Assembly (NCBI GenBank): GCA_913064775.1 | Contig: CAJYAD010000025.1 | Span: 1 to 53,710 of the forward strand | From: an uncultured Albidovulum sp. | GTDB taxonomy: Bacteria > Pseudomonadota > Alphaproteobacteria > Rhodobacterales > Rhodobacteraceae | Direction: 5' to 3' | Length of the DNA stretch: 53,710 bases | Shown here: piece after piece, positions 30,451 through 38,504 of the stretch | Layout of the letters: the number at the start of each line of letters is the position of its first letter | How positions within the stretch are numbered: the first letter of the stretch is position 1 | The notes under the pieces: generated by a model | Told to the model about the DNA's origin: nothing | Seen by the model: the letters and a program-made list of their open reading frames with translations, nothing else | The model's database searches: none | Translations under genes and position numbers: made by a program

Positions 30451-31896
30451 TCAGTCGTTGCACACAATGAGCTGAGCGCCGCCGAAGCAGATGTTCGGCT
30501 CCGTGCTCTGACCAGACCAGGCGAGCAGCTGGCTCAGCGCATCCACCTGATCGTCATGCTTCGTGTTCGGAAACCCCAGCAATTCCCGCTCGAAATCAGC
30601 GCGCCATGCCGCATCGCGCGGCAGCAGCATCTCGCCGGCTTCGATCCTGGCCGTCTGCCCCGAGAAACGCGAGATCTTGTCCCCCTCGGGCCGCCGCGCC
30701 AGTGGCCGCGGAATGCCCGCGATGTTGTCTTCCCGCAGCTGCTGGATCAGCTGCGCCCCGCTCGCCGCGTCTTCGATCAGCAGCGTGTTTGCCTGCCAGT
30801 ATTGCGCCAGTCCCACGACTTTTCGCTTCAGATCGGGAAAGTTCAGCCTGCCGCGGAAGACATCAAGGACATAGATCAGCCGCCCCCGCTTCAGCGCCGT
30901 GATGCAGACCGAATAGTCATTCAGCGCCCCGTCTTTCGTCGCCGTGTCCCAGCTCTGAACGATCTGATCTCCCGGCCGGCGTTCGGGTTCCTCGTCATGG
31001 TAGCGAAACCAGTCGCGCTGAACGACATGGCCACCGGCCGGCACCGGTGCCTGCTGATACTGCGCCGAAAACACCGCCGAGCCCATGACTTCGCGGTTCT
31101 GCACGAGCCGTTCGAGGCTTTCGCGCTCGGGATGCAGTGCCTCGCCCTCACGGCGGCGATGCACCCTGCCCTCGCCCACGGGGATCTCTTCGTCCGCCTC
31201 TGCGATTGCCGGCAGACTCAGATGTGTCTGACCGCCGGCCTTCAGCAGGTGGCCCGCCAGATCCTCTTCATGGACCCGTTGCATGACGAGGATGATAGCG
31301 CCTTTCGACTTGTCATTCAGCCGCGAGACCAGCGTGTTGCTGTACCAGCTCCGCACCCTCTCGCGCATGGTTTCCGAATTCGCGTCGTCGGGCTTGATCG
31401 GGTCGTCGATCACGATGATGTCGCCACCCCGACCTGTCAGCGTCCCGCCGACCGAGGTCGAGAGCCGGCCTCCGCCCTTCGTCGTGGCAAAGTCCATCAC
31501 CGATCCCCCGCTGCCCCGCAGCCGCGTCTTCGGAAAGATCCGGCGATACCAGTCACTCTGCATGATCGCCCGACAGTCGGTCGCGTGCTTTGCCGCCAGA
31601 TCCGCCGAATAGCTGACACAGACGAAGCGCAGCGACGGATCCTTGCCGAGCATCCAGGCCACCCAGGCGACCGAGATCGTCACGGATTTCAGATTGCGCG
31701 GCGGCATCGTCACCGCGAGCTGCGTGACCTCGCCGGACCGTACCTGTTCGAGCCGCCAGGCGATCGCTTCGAGATGCCAGTTAGGCAAGAAGCGATTGCC
31801 GGCAGAGATGACGCCGAAGGCCTTCCTGAGAAAGAAGATGAAGTTCGCTCGCAACACCGCGTCGAAGGCGGCCTGCGGATCAATCTCACGGTTCAT
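30451..31896 (-). CDS. Phage terminase large subunit (TerL)
   Basis: 481-aa large terminase. The ATPase part has LAVTMPPRNLKSVTISVAWV (a Walker A variant with RNLKS), VCVSYSADLAAKHATD and Walker B DIIVIDDP. The C-terminal RNase H-like nuclease begins with QSWDTATKDGALNDYSVCIT and ends with ELLGFPNTKHDDQVDALSQL, supplying acidic metal ligands. It would cut and pump DNA into a prohead. No portal, capsid or tail genes follow. The start overlaps the preceding DUF5681 gene by 11 nt. Confidence 0.92.
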   Translation of the reverse strand: MNREIDPQAAFDAVLRANFIFFLRKAFGVISAGNRFLPNWHLEAIAWRLEQVRSGEVTQLAVTMPPRNLKSVTISVAWVAWMLGKDPSLRFVCVSYSADLAAKHATDCRAIMQSDWYRRIFPKTRLRGSGGSVMDFATTKGGGRLSTSVGGTLTGRGGDIIVIDDPIKPDDANSETMRERVRSWYSNTLVSRLNDKSKGAIILVMQRVHEEDLAGHLLKAGGQTHLSLPAIAEADEEIPVGEGRVHRRREGEALHPERESLERLVQNREVMGSAVFSAQYQQAPVPAGGHVVQRDWFRYHDEEPERRPGDQIVQSWDTATKDGALNDYSVCITALKRGRLIYVLDVFRGRLNFPDLKRKVVGLAQYWQANTLLIEDAASGAQLIQQLREDNIAGIPRPLARRPEGDKISRFSGQTARIEAGEMLLPRDAAWRADFERELLGFPNTKHDDQVDALSQLLAWSGQSTEPNICFGGAQLIVCND

Positions 31897-32314
31897 TCTG
31901 ATCTCCCGCCTGCGTGCTGCCTCCGGCCTGTCGCAAGAATTCAGCCAGGATCTCCTCGTCCTCGGCCGAGAGCACCGCCTTCGCGGACACCTCGCCTTCA
32001 ACGCCAAGGACCCTGACGATCAGTTCCATTATCTGCGCAATTGCGCGAAGGTCGCCCTTTCCCGCCCCGGTCGTCAGCTGCCTGACCATCAGCTGTTGCA
32101 TGGTCAGCATGCGTTGGCGGCCATTCTCGGTAATCGTCACCCTTTTACCGAGCTCGGCCTTCAGATCTGTCTTCAGGCCCCGCGCCCCCTTCGGTCTGCC
32201 CTTCCTGTTGCCCGACTGGCCCTTTTTGAACTGGCCCGACTTCGGCGGCTTGCCGTAGCCGACCTCGTAGTCGGGCTTCTTCGGCGACGGGGTCTTTTCG
32301 GTATCGTCTTCCAT
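31886..32314 (-). CDS. DUF5681 protein, probable small terminase
   Basis: 142 aa with the DUF5681 signature YGKPPKSGQFKKGQSGNRKG near the N-terminus, followed by a basic stretch and a helical body (MLTMQQLMVRQLTTGAGKGD). The family is regularly found directly upstream of TerL in prophages, so a DNA-recognition (TerS-like) role is inferred. It overlaps terL by 11 nt. Confidence 0.85.
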   Translation of the reverse strand: MEDDTEKTPSPKKPDYEVGYGKPPKSGQFKKGQSGNRKGRPKGARGLKTDLKAELGKRVTITENGRQRMLTMQQLMVRQLTTGAGKGDLRAIAQIMELIVRVLGVEGEVSAKAVLSAEDEEILAEFLRQAGGSTQAGDQNEP

Positions 32315-32399
32315 GTCGTATCCTATCCAGAGTGGGAAACCCCGATGGTGCCCGGCTCGCCAATCGCAGTGTTCCGACGAACCGGTACCGGCCTGATGA

Positions 32400-33692
32400 T
32401 CAGCACAGGTCTTCGAAACCGAGCCCCGTGGCCGCCTGCACGGCCTGTTGCCCGGTCTGCTCCTGCCAGCGGCGGATGATCAGATCGGCATAGAGCGGGT
32501 CGAGCTCCATGCCGAAGCAGCGGCGTCCCGTCGCCTCAGCCGCGATCAGCGTCGTGCCCGAGCCGAGGAAGGCGTCGACGACGATCCCGCCGCGTTCCGA
32601 GCAGTCGAGGATCGCGTCGCGCACCAGCGCCACCGGCTTCACCGTCGGATGCATCGCCAGCGCATCGTCGCGCCCCGCACCGAAGCTGTTCATGCCGGCA
32701 TAGGACCAGACATTGGTCCGGTAGCGGCCGTTCTTCCCCAGCTCGACATTGTTGATGTGCGGCGCACTGCCCGCCTTGAAGACCGCGACCATCTCGTGCT
32801 GCGAGCGATAGAGCGAGCCCATGCCGCCGTTGCTCTTGGCCCAGACGCAGATGTTCTTCAGCGCGCTGTAGACCCCCTGCCCCGCCGACAGCAGCTCGAA
32901 GAGATGTGCCCAGTCCATGCAGACGAAGTGGATCGCGCCGTCCTTGCTGATCTTTGCCATCTGCCCGAGCACCGTCGTCAGGAACCCCGTGAACTCGGTT
33001 GCGCTCATCTCGCCGGCCGCCATCGCGAACTCGCGGTGCCGCACCTGCCCCAGCCCCGAGACATGACCCCGGATCGGCACGTTGTACGGCGGATCCGTGA
33101 AGACCATCTGCGCCGTCTCTCCGGCCATCAGCTGCGTCCAGCTTTCTGCCTTCGTCGCATCGCCGCAGAACAGCCGGTGGGGGCCGAGCAGCCAGAGATC
33201 CCCCGGCTGGCTGACAGGCGTCGCGCCGGGATCGGTCTCGGGCAGCGTATCGCGAGGATCCGGCTCATCGGTCTGATCGCCGAAGAGCAGACCATCGAGT
33301 TCGGGCGTCTCAAACCCGATCAGGCTCAGATCGAAATCGATTTCATCGAGCCCCTGCAGCTCGATCCTCAGGAGATCGACATCCCAGCCGGCATTCTCGG
33401 CCAGCTTGTTGTCGGCGATGACATAGGCCCGCTTCTGAGCTTCGCTCATGTGCTCGAGCCGCAGGGTCGGCACTTCGGCCATGTCGAGCAGCTTTGCCGC
33501 CGCGAGCCTACCGTGGCCTGCGATCACCCCACCCGTACCGTCAACAAGGACCGGGTTCGTCCAGCCGAATTCCCGGATGCTGTCGGCGATCTGACGGATC
33601 TGGGCCTTCGAATGCGTGCGGGGGTTGTTGGCGTAGGGGGTCAGAGCATCTGCGCTCTGCCAGACAATCTTGTAGTCATCAGGTAAGGACAT
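32400..33692 (-). CDS. ParB-domain/DNA methyltransferase fusion
   Basis: 430 aa. A ParB-like nuclease/partition domain lies at about 10-100 (YANNPRTHSKAQIRQIADSI, then VIAGHGRLAAAKLL). It is fused to a beta-class DNA methyltransferase with DPPY at 200-203 (motif IV) and FLGSGTT at 375-381 (motif I). The motif order IV then I indicates an N4-cytosine or N6-adenine beta-type enzyme. ATG at 33692 is preferred; an upstream ATG would add five residues. Such fusions are often phage-borne orphan methyltransferases. Here a C-protein-like gene lies two genes upstream in the same direction. Confidence 0.9.
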   Translation of the reverse strand: MSLPDDYKIVWQSADALTPYANNPRTHSKAQIRQIADSIREFGWTNPVLVDGTGGVIAGHGRLAAAKLLDMAEVPTLRLEHMSEAQKRAYVIADNKLAENAGWDVDLLRIELQGLDEIDFDLSLIGFETPELDGLLFGDQTDEPDPRDTLPETDPGATPVSQPGDLWLLGPHRLFCGDATKAESWTQLMAGETAQMVFTDPPYNVPIRGHVSGLGQVRHREFAMAAGEMSATEFTGFLTTVLGQMAKISKDGAIHFVCMDWAHLFELLSAGQGVYSALKNICVWAKSNGGMGSLYRSQHEMVAVFKAGSAPHINNVELGKNGRYRTNVWSYAGMNSFGAGRDDALAMHPTVKPVALVRDAILDCSERGGIVVDAFLGSGTTLIAAEATGRRCFGMELDPLYADLIIRRWQEQTGQQAVQAATGLGFEDLC

Positions 33693-33779
33693 GAGAAAAA
33701 CCTCCATGATCGGGTCAGGGAGGCAGTTCTGCGCATCAGCGCGCGACGGTGTTCCGACGATTGCGTACCCGGAACGGGA

Positions 33780-34463
33780 TCATTCCCGCGAGAGGTTGCG
33801 GCGCCGCACATAATCGCGCAGTTCCCGGCTTACCCGGGAGGGCACGACATCCGGCCAGAAGTAACGGATGACCGACAGGATGAAGCGACCGGCCTCTGAT
33901 TGGGGCTCCTGCTCGTAGGCAAGATGGTCACCCTTGTTCGAAAGCGTCGGCGCCTGGCCCGAATAGGCCTCCCAGATCTTACCGAGGTCTGCGACCAGCT
34001 CTCTCAGCGCAAAGTCCACCTCCTGGCCGGGCTTTGCCTCCTCGAAATACCTGTGGGCGCGCATCGCCGCCGCGGCCACCTCCGCATCCGGAACCGGGTT
34101 CACCGGGAGGTTCCGGAGCATGAACAGATCGCCGCCGCTGCCGGCCAGTTCGTCGTAGAGCATGAGCCACGCCCGTTCGTTGAGCTCCGACAGCGCGTCG
34201 ATACCGAAGTCGCCCCGCGTAATCAGCTCATCGAGCGCGGCCATCGCCTCGGCGCGCCGATAGCGCCCCGGACCGGCCTTCTTCGCCCAGAGAAACCGCC
34301 CGACGACCTCGCGCAGGTCATCCTCGAGATCAGGAAAGCGCCCGGGAGGGATGGTCGCCGGGACCAGCCCAAAAAAGTCCTCCCCGATCTCCAGCGCTTC
34401 CGCGAAATCGGTCGGGATATCGTCGGTGCGCTCCCCGACGCGAGGATCAGTCTTGCGGGGCAT
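33780..34463 (-). CDS. Hypothetical protein co-transcribed with C-protein gene
   Basis: 227 aa, acidic to neutral and mostly helical. Segments such as FAEALEIGEDFFGLVPATIP, ALDELITRGDFGIDALSELN and AGRFILSVIRYFWPDVVPSR are not recognised. No PD-(D/E)XK, HNH or GIY-YIG motif can be seen. Its start overlaps the end of the C-protein gene by 17 nt, the position where many C-regulated systems carry the restriction enzyme gene. That makes function worth testing but not assigned. Confidence 0.7.
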   Translation of the reverse strand: MPRKTDPRVGERTDDIPTDFAEALEIGEDFFGLVPATIPPGRFPDLEDDLREVVGRFLWAKKAGPGRYRRAEAMAALDELITRGDFGIDALSELNERAWLMLYDELAGSGGDLFMLRNLPVNPVPDAEVAAAAMRAHRYFEEAKPGQEVDFALRELVADLGKIWEAYSGQAPTLSNKGDHLAYEQEPQSEAGRFILSVIRYFWPDVVPSRVSRELRDYVRRRNLSRE

Positions 34464-34695
34464 GAGCGGCTGCGCCGTCTTCGCTCTCAAGAGGTCCCAG
34501 CAGCTGCCAGGCCTGAATGCCGAGCGGCAGGGCAATCTTCTCCAGTACGGTGACGGTAGGGTTGCGCACGCCCCGTTCGACACCGCTGACATAGGTCCGG
34601 TGCAACCCACACTCGAGCGCGAGACCCTCCTGCGAGAGGCCCGCAGCCGTCCGGTATTTCCTGAGATTGACGCCCACGCGCCTGCGCACATCCAT
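34447..34695 (-). CDS. Restriction-modification controller (C)-like HTH protein
   Basis: 82-aa XRE protein, the typical size of C proteins. Helix-turn-helix at about 10-60: VNLRKYRTAAGLSQEGLALE, then GLHRTYVSGVERGVRNPTVT, closely matching the GLHRTYI-x-x-IERGxRN pattern of controller proteins. A C-box pair lies 24-49 nt before the ATG, where leaderless C transcripts are normally regulated. It would bind as a dimer and act as both activator and repressor. Overlaps the downstream 227-aa gene. Confidence 0.85.
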   Translation of the reverse strand: MDVRRRVGVNLRKYRTAAGLSQEGLALECGLHRTYVSGVERGVRNPTVTVLEKIALPLGIQAWQLLGPLESEDGAAAHAPQD

Positions 34696-34718
34696 CGCTA
34701 TTTGAGGCCACGGATGCT

Positions 34719-34744
34719 GTCTTTTGATCTACAGACTATGAGTC
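34719..34744 (-). promoter_or_regulatory. C-box pair in divergent promoter
   Basis: Read on the minus strand: GACTCATAGTC (34744-34734), spacer TGTA, GATCAAAAGAC (34729-34719). The first is an exact GACT-N3-AGTC C-box. The second is a degenerate copy at the canonical 4-base spacing, as in operators with a strong left and a weak right site. It lies between the C-like gene (minus) and the nuclease candidate (plus), so it may control both. Confidence 0.7.
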
Positions 34745-34813
34745 TCTTTTTGCTGGACTTGCCAGGGACCGGAAGCAACCGTGCCGGCACCGGATCGAAA
34801 GACGGAGACCAAA

Positions 34814-35305
34814 ATGACAATCCATTCGCACGCCTCGTCTCTCAGAGAGCAATATCTCGAGTATGGCTTTCTGGCCGATCTCTGCCGGGAGATGTGGCGT
34901 CGGGGCGAAGCCGTCGATGTGCTGCACAGCCATACCGACCGCAGCGGCTACGACGTGCTGCTCGAAGCGAAGGGCCTGCAACGCCATGTTCAGCTGAAAT
35001 CCAGCTACGATGGCGCCAAGACCAGCCGCCAGAAGATCAATGTCGAGCTCGCCGCCCGCCCCTCCGGCTGTGTGGTCTGGATCCGCTTCGATCCCGCCAC
35101 GCTGGAAACCGTCGACTATCTCTGGTTCGGCAGCGAACCGGGGCAGTCCCTGCCCCCGCTCGGAAAGAAGATCGGCAAGCACACCAAAGGAAACAGCGAG
35201 GGGACGAAGGCTGAGCGGGAAGGCATTCGCGTGATTGGTATCGGCAGATTTGAGAAAGTCGGGACTATCGCGGAGCTGGCAGTGAGGCTGTTCGGGCAGC
35301 AGTAG
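34814..35305 (+). CDS. PD-(D/E)XK nuclease-like protein
   Basis: 163 aa. Residues about 8-60 contain an E...D...QxK arrangement: REQYLEYGFLADL helix, SGYDVLLEAKG strand with Asp, then RHVQLKSS strand with Gln-x-Lys. This is the core pattern of PD-(D/E)XK nucleases. The rest is beta-rich (CVVWIRFDPATLETVDYLWF), then a basic loop. The ATG at 34814 follows GGAGACC. Divergent from the C-like gene across the C-box, so it is a candidate restriction or defence nuclease. Family assignment is by pattern only. Confidence 0.6.
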   Translation: MTIHSHASSLREQYLEYGFLADLCREMWRRGEAVDVLHSHTDRSGYDVLLEAKGLQRHVQLKSSYDGAKTSRQKINVELAARPSGCVVWIRFDPATLETVDYLWFGSEPGQSLPPLGKKIGKHTKGNSEGTKAEREGIRVIGIGRFEKVGTIAELAVRLFGQQ

Positions 35306-35451
35306 GTTTACAGGTCTTGAGCCTTTCGAGGGCTGCTGCTCCCCCGCAACATGCAACGCTGACCGAGGCTGTCACATTGTAGAAGCCACCACACTCGTTC
35401 TATTGTGCACAAGCTGTTCACAAGCGCCTGACGCGGCAAAGCAAACAAACC

Positions 35452-36264
35452 ATGATCGAAGATCCAGACACCACAGGCCCCAGCTATTCTGTCCCTCCCG
35501 TCGTCAGGGCTATCGCAGTGTTGCGCTATGTCGCTGCGGGAAATCGCTGCCGTAGCATGAGCGTCGCGTCGAAGGCGCTTGGCATCAACCGCACAACCCT
35601 GATCCGACTGATCGCGACGCTCAAGGACGAGGGCATGATCGAGGAGCTTCCCGACGAGGGCGGCTACCGTCTTGGAACCGGGTTGATCGCGCTCGCTTCC
35701 GAGGCGTTGAACGAGCGCGGCGTCGTGCAGGTGGCGCGTCCGCTGCTGGCCGAACTCGTCCGCACACTACAGCTCTCGACGCATCTGGGCGTCCTGGAGG
35801 GGCGCGAGATCATCTACCTCGTGCGCGAGACCCCGAACTCGCATCTCGCCAGCAACGTGCGCGAGGGAACTCGACTGCCCGCCCACGCCACGACGATAGG
35901 CCGCATTCTTCTCGCCCAACTTCCCAACAGCGCGCTTCGCAAGCTTTACGAAGGTGTGGAGTTGCCCGCCTATACTGAGAAGACCCGCACCACACTGGAC
36001 GACCTCGAGGCGCAGTTGGCCACCGATCGGGCCAACGGGATCGCGTGGAGCATGGCGAACTTCGAGCCCGAGATCGGCTCGGCCGCGGTGCCGGTCTACG
36101 ACCATCAGGGCCAGGCGGTGGCCGCGATCAACGTCACGGGGCACGCCAGCGTCTTCGAGCCCGACAATCCCCAGCTTACCGAGATCGAGCGCGCCCTGCG
36201 CGCGACGGCGGGGCGCATATCCGAGGCGCTGGGATTCCGTGGATGGGCCTCGGACCAGATGTAG
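35452..36264 (+). CDS. IclR-family transcriptional regulator
   Basis: 270 aa. N-terminal winged helix (VVRAIAVLRYVAAGNRCRSM, ASKALGINRTTLIRLIATLK), then an IclR effector domain (LGVLEGREIIYLVRETPNSH, LPAHATTIGRILLAQL, AAINVTGHASVF). It is convergent with the last gene of the catabolic operon, 8 nt apart, and marks the left border of that locus. Upstream, TTGTGCACAA (35403-35412) and a repeated CACAAGC may be its own operator. Confidence 0.92.
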   Translation: MIEDPDTTGPSYSVPPVVRAIAVLRYVAAGNRCRSMSVASKALGINRTTLIRLIATLKDEGMIEELPDEGGYRLGTGLIALASEALNERGVVQVARPLLAELVRTLQLSTHLGVLEGREIIYLVRETPNSHLASNVREGTRLPAHATTIGRILLAQLPNSALRKLYEGVELPAYTEKTRTTLDDLEAQLATDRANGIAWSMANFEPEIGSAAVPVYDHQGQAVAAINVTGHASVFEPDNPQLTEIERALRATAGRISEALGFRGWASDQM

Positions 36265-36271
36265 GCGCGTC

Positions 36272-37420
36272 TCAGGCCACCGGTTCGGCTTCGTCCAGTG
36301 GCACTGCCCAGGCATCGTAGCCATAGACCCAGTCGGCGTTGCCGCCCTCCTTGAGCCAGTCGTTGGCGAGAGAGCCTTTCTGCACGCGTGCCGTGCGCGC
36401 CATCCGCGCAGCCTGGTAGCGGGTCAATGCTTCGGGCACCCCTTCGGCCGAGACCCCATCGAGCGAGCGCGCCAGCACGACCGCGTCCTCGATCGCCATG
36501 CAAGCGCCCTGTGCCATGAAGGGCACCATCGGATGGGCTGCGTCGCCAAGAATCGCCACTGCCCCCTTTGCCCAGAATTTCATCGGGTCGCGAACGTGCA
36601 GGGCCGAGCGTGTCACCTCGGCGCAGGCGGCCAACAGCTGACGAGCCTCGGGGTGGAAGTCGGCGAAAGCCTCGCGCAGTTCGGCGACGTCTCCAGGCAG
36701 GGTCCAGCCTTCCTCGGTCCAGCCCTCCTGCGCCGTGGTGGCGAAGACGAAGACTTCGCGTCCGCCGCTCAGCGGGAAGGTCACGATCTGGCGGTCCGAC
36801 GTCGGCCCCCACCACTTGGTAAAGCTGTCGAGGTTGGGAAGCCCTTCTACCGCCGTCCGCGGTACCACCGCACGCCATGAGACAAGCCCTGTGAAGCGCG
36901 GCGCGTCGGCACCGAACAGGGCATGGCGCACCGGCGAATGGATGCCATCTGCGCCGATCACCAGGTCTGCACGCACCGCCTCCGCACCGTCGAATTGCAG
37001 CTCCGCTTCCGCCTGATCGGCGACGGCTCCGGCGACCTTGCGGCCCAGCACGATTTTGGCATCGCCCAGCGTCTCGCGCAGTGCCTCAAGCAGGTCGGCG
37101 CGATGGATCGTCAGCTGTGGGGCGCCATAGCGCGCCTCGGCCGCCGCACTCATCGGCAAGCGCGACGTCTCGGCGCCGGTGTCCCATGTCCGGCTGATAC
37201 GGAATTCCGGCCGCGCCCCGGCGGCCCTGAGCGCCGCGCCAAGGCCCAGCCCATCCAGCGCCTTCACCGCGTTCGGTGTCAGGTTCACATCGGCGCCGAC
37301 ACGGCCCCAGCCACGGGCCTGTTCGTAGACAGTCACGTGGTTGCCCTGCCTTTGCAGCGCGATCCCTGCAGCCATGCCGCCGATCCCACCGCCCGCGATC
37401 GCAATCTTCAGACCCGTCAT
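36272..37420 (-). CDS. FAD monooxygenase, NicC/salicylate-hydroxylase-like
   Basis: 382-aa class A flavoprotein monooxygenase. GGGIGG at 10-15 binds the ADP part of FAD. DLVIGADGIHS is the DG motif. AILGDAAHPMVPFMAQGACM is the GD motif that binds FAD ribityl. Length, the FTKWWGP segment and the C-terminal WVYGYDAWAVPL recall 6-hydroxynicotinate 3-monooxygenase (NicC) more than NahG. That enzyme performs decarboxylative hydroxylation, so the likely substrate is an ortho- or para-hydroxylated (hetero)aromatic acid. It is the last gene of the operon, 20 nt after the pentapeptide-repeat gene. Confidence 0.88.
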   Translation of the reverse strand: MTGLKIAIAGGGIGGMAAGIALQRQGNHVTVYEQARGWGRVGADVNLTPNAVKALDGLGLGAALRAAGARPEFRISRTWDTGAETSRLPMSAAAEARYGAPQLTIHRADLLEALRETLGDAKIVLGRKVAGAVADQAEAELQFDGAEAVRADLVIGADGIHSPVRHALFGADAPRFTGLVSWRAVVPRTAVEGLPNLDSFTKWWGPTSDRQIVTFPLSGGREVFVFATTAQEGWTEEGWTLPGDVAELREAFADFHPEARQLLAACAEVTRSALHVRDPMKFWAKGAVAILGDAAHPMVPFMAQGACMAIEDAVVLARSLDGVSAEGVPEALTRYQAARMARTARVQKGSLANDWLKEGGNADWVYGYDAWAVPLDEAEPVA

Positions 37421-37440
37421 ATCCAGTTCTTTCCTATCGT

Positions 37441-38037
37441 TCAGGCGTAGGTGTAGCCGAAGGACATGCCAAAGGCCCCGACCCCCAACTTGGCGTTGCC
37501 GATGCGCGCTCCGCGCAGCCACAACCGCCCGTGCACCTGCGTGCGAGTGAAATTGGTACCCTCCGGCAACCGCGCGCCATCGCACCACAACCCGCCCAGC
37601 CATTCGGCGCCCTCGAAAGTCAGCGGGCCCGAACCACCCAGCCCGGCGATCGAGAAATTGCCATGGGCGACCGAGCCCGAGAAATCACCGCCCGCGGCAA
37701 GCCGCACATCGTCGAACCGACCGATACCGCGGAACTCTGCCCCGGCGAGGCGCGCCGGCGTGTCGAAGATGGCACCCTCGAAACGCGCGTCGTTCAGGAA
37801 CCGCACACCCGTGAAATCCGCCGAGGCGAAGATCGCACCGCGGAACCAGCTGAGGCCAAGGAAGCTGGCCCCCTTCGCCTCGAACCCGTCGGGAAAGCTT
37901 GCGCCGGTGAAGTCCACCCCGGTCAGGTCGAGCCCCGAGAGGTCCAGCGCACCCTCGCAACGCACACCCGCAAGGTCGACGCAATCGCCGTGATGCCAAG
38001 GAACGGCCAGCCGCGCGCGGATCTCCTCGGCCTGCAT
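37441..38037 (-). CDS. Pentapeptide-repeat protein
   Basis: 198 aa composed largely of A(D/N)LxX-type pentapeptides (LDLSGLDLTGVDFTGASF, WFRGAIFASADFTGVRF, RFEGAIF), which form a right-handed quadrilateral beta helix. Its start and the flavodoxin stop share a base (TGATG). Known members mimic DNA (gyrase protection) or act as scaffolds. Neither role is obvious in a catabolic operon. The frame is clean, with no frameshift. Confidence 0.9.
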   Translation of the reverse strand: MQAEEIRARLAVPWHHGDCVDLAGVRCEGALDLSGLDLTGVDFTGASFPDGFEAKGASFLGLSWFRGAIFASADFTGVRFLNDARFEGAIFDTPARLAGAEFRGIGRFDDVRLAAGGDFSGSVAHGNFSIAGLGGSGPLTFEGAEWLGGLWCDGARLPEGTNFTRTQVHGRLWLRGARIGNAKLGVGAFGMSFGYTYA

Positions 38038-38504
38038 CACGCGGCCTCGCCCATCGTCTCGCATGCCAGTGCCACCACTTCGGACGCCCAGGGGAAAGCG
38101 AGGTCCTCGGCCATGTCGGGACCCGAAGCGTCATGGATCACCCGCGCGCCGATCTGAGTGGCGCCGTGCGTCACCATCAGGTCGACCAACCGCTGACTGC
38201 CGCCGTTGAACGTGTCGTCGTATTCGCTGTCGCCCAGCCCGAAGGCCGCGAAGTGGACGCCAAGAAGCTGGGCGCCCGCCGCCGCCATCGCTTCGGCGAA
38301 GGGCTGGGCCGAGGCCGGCAACTCGCCGTCGCCGTAGGTCGAGCAGACCATCAGGTAGAAGGTTCCAGCGTCGAAGTCGGTCGGAGCGAAGTCTGACAGG
38401 TTGGTCACCGTGACCTCGTGGTCGGCCTCCAGCTCGGCCGCGATGTCCTCGGCCAGCATCTCGGCATTGCCGGTCTCGGTTCCGTAAAGGATTGTGATCA
38501 TCAT
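38037..38504 (-). CDS. Flavodoxin
   Basis: 155-aa flavodoxin-fold electron carrier. The FMN phosphate loop is YGTETGNAEMLA at about 7-18. The isoalloxazine loops are VCSTYGDGELPASAQ and FGLGDSEYDDTFNGG. It overlaps the preceding reductase gene by 4 nt, so the two are likely partners feeding electrons to the Rieske oxygenase of the same operon. An alternative start one codon later is possible. Confidence 0.92.
   Translation of the reverse strand: MMITILYGTETGNAEMLAEDIAAELEADHEVTVTNLSDFAPTDFDAGTFYLMVCSTYGDGELPASAQPFAEAMAAAGAQLLGVHFAAFGLGDSEYDDTFNGGSQRLVDLMVTHGATQIGARVIHDASGPDMAEDLAFPWASEVVALACETMGEAA

Noticed and set aside
28588-35305. Direct repeat of the tRNA-Gln 3' end as an att site bounding the island
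   Set aside because: I looked for the T-arm/acceptor sequence downstream and found no second copy within the window. The recombinase type also usually does not use tRNA genes.
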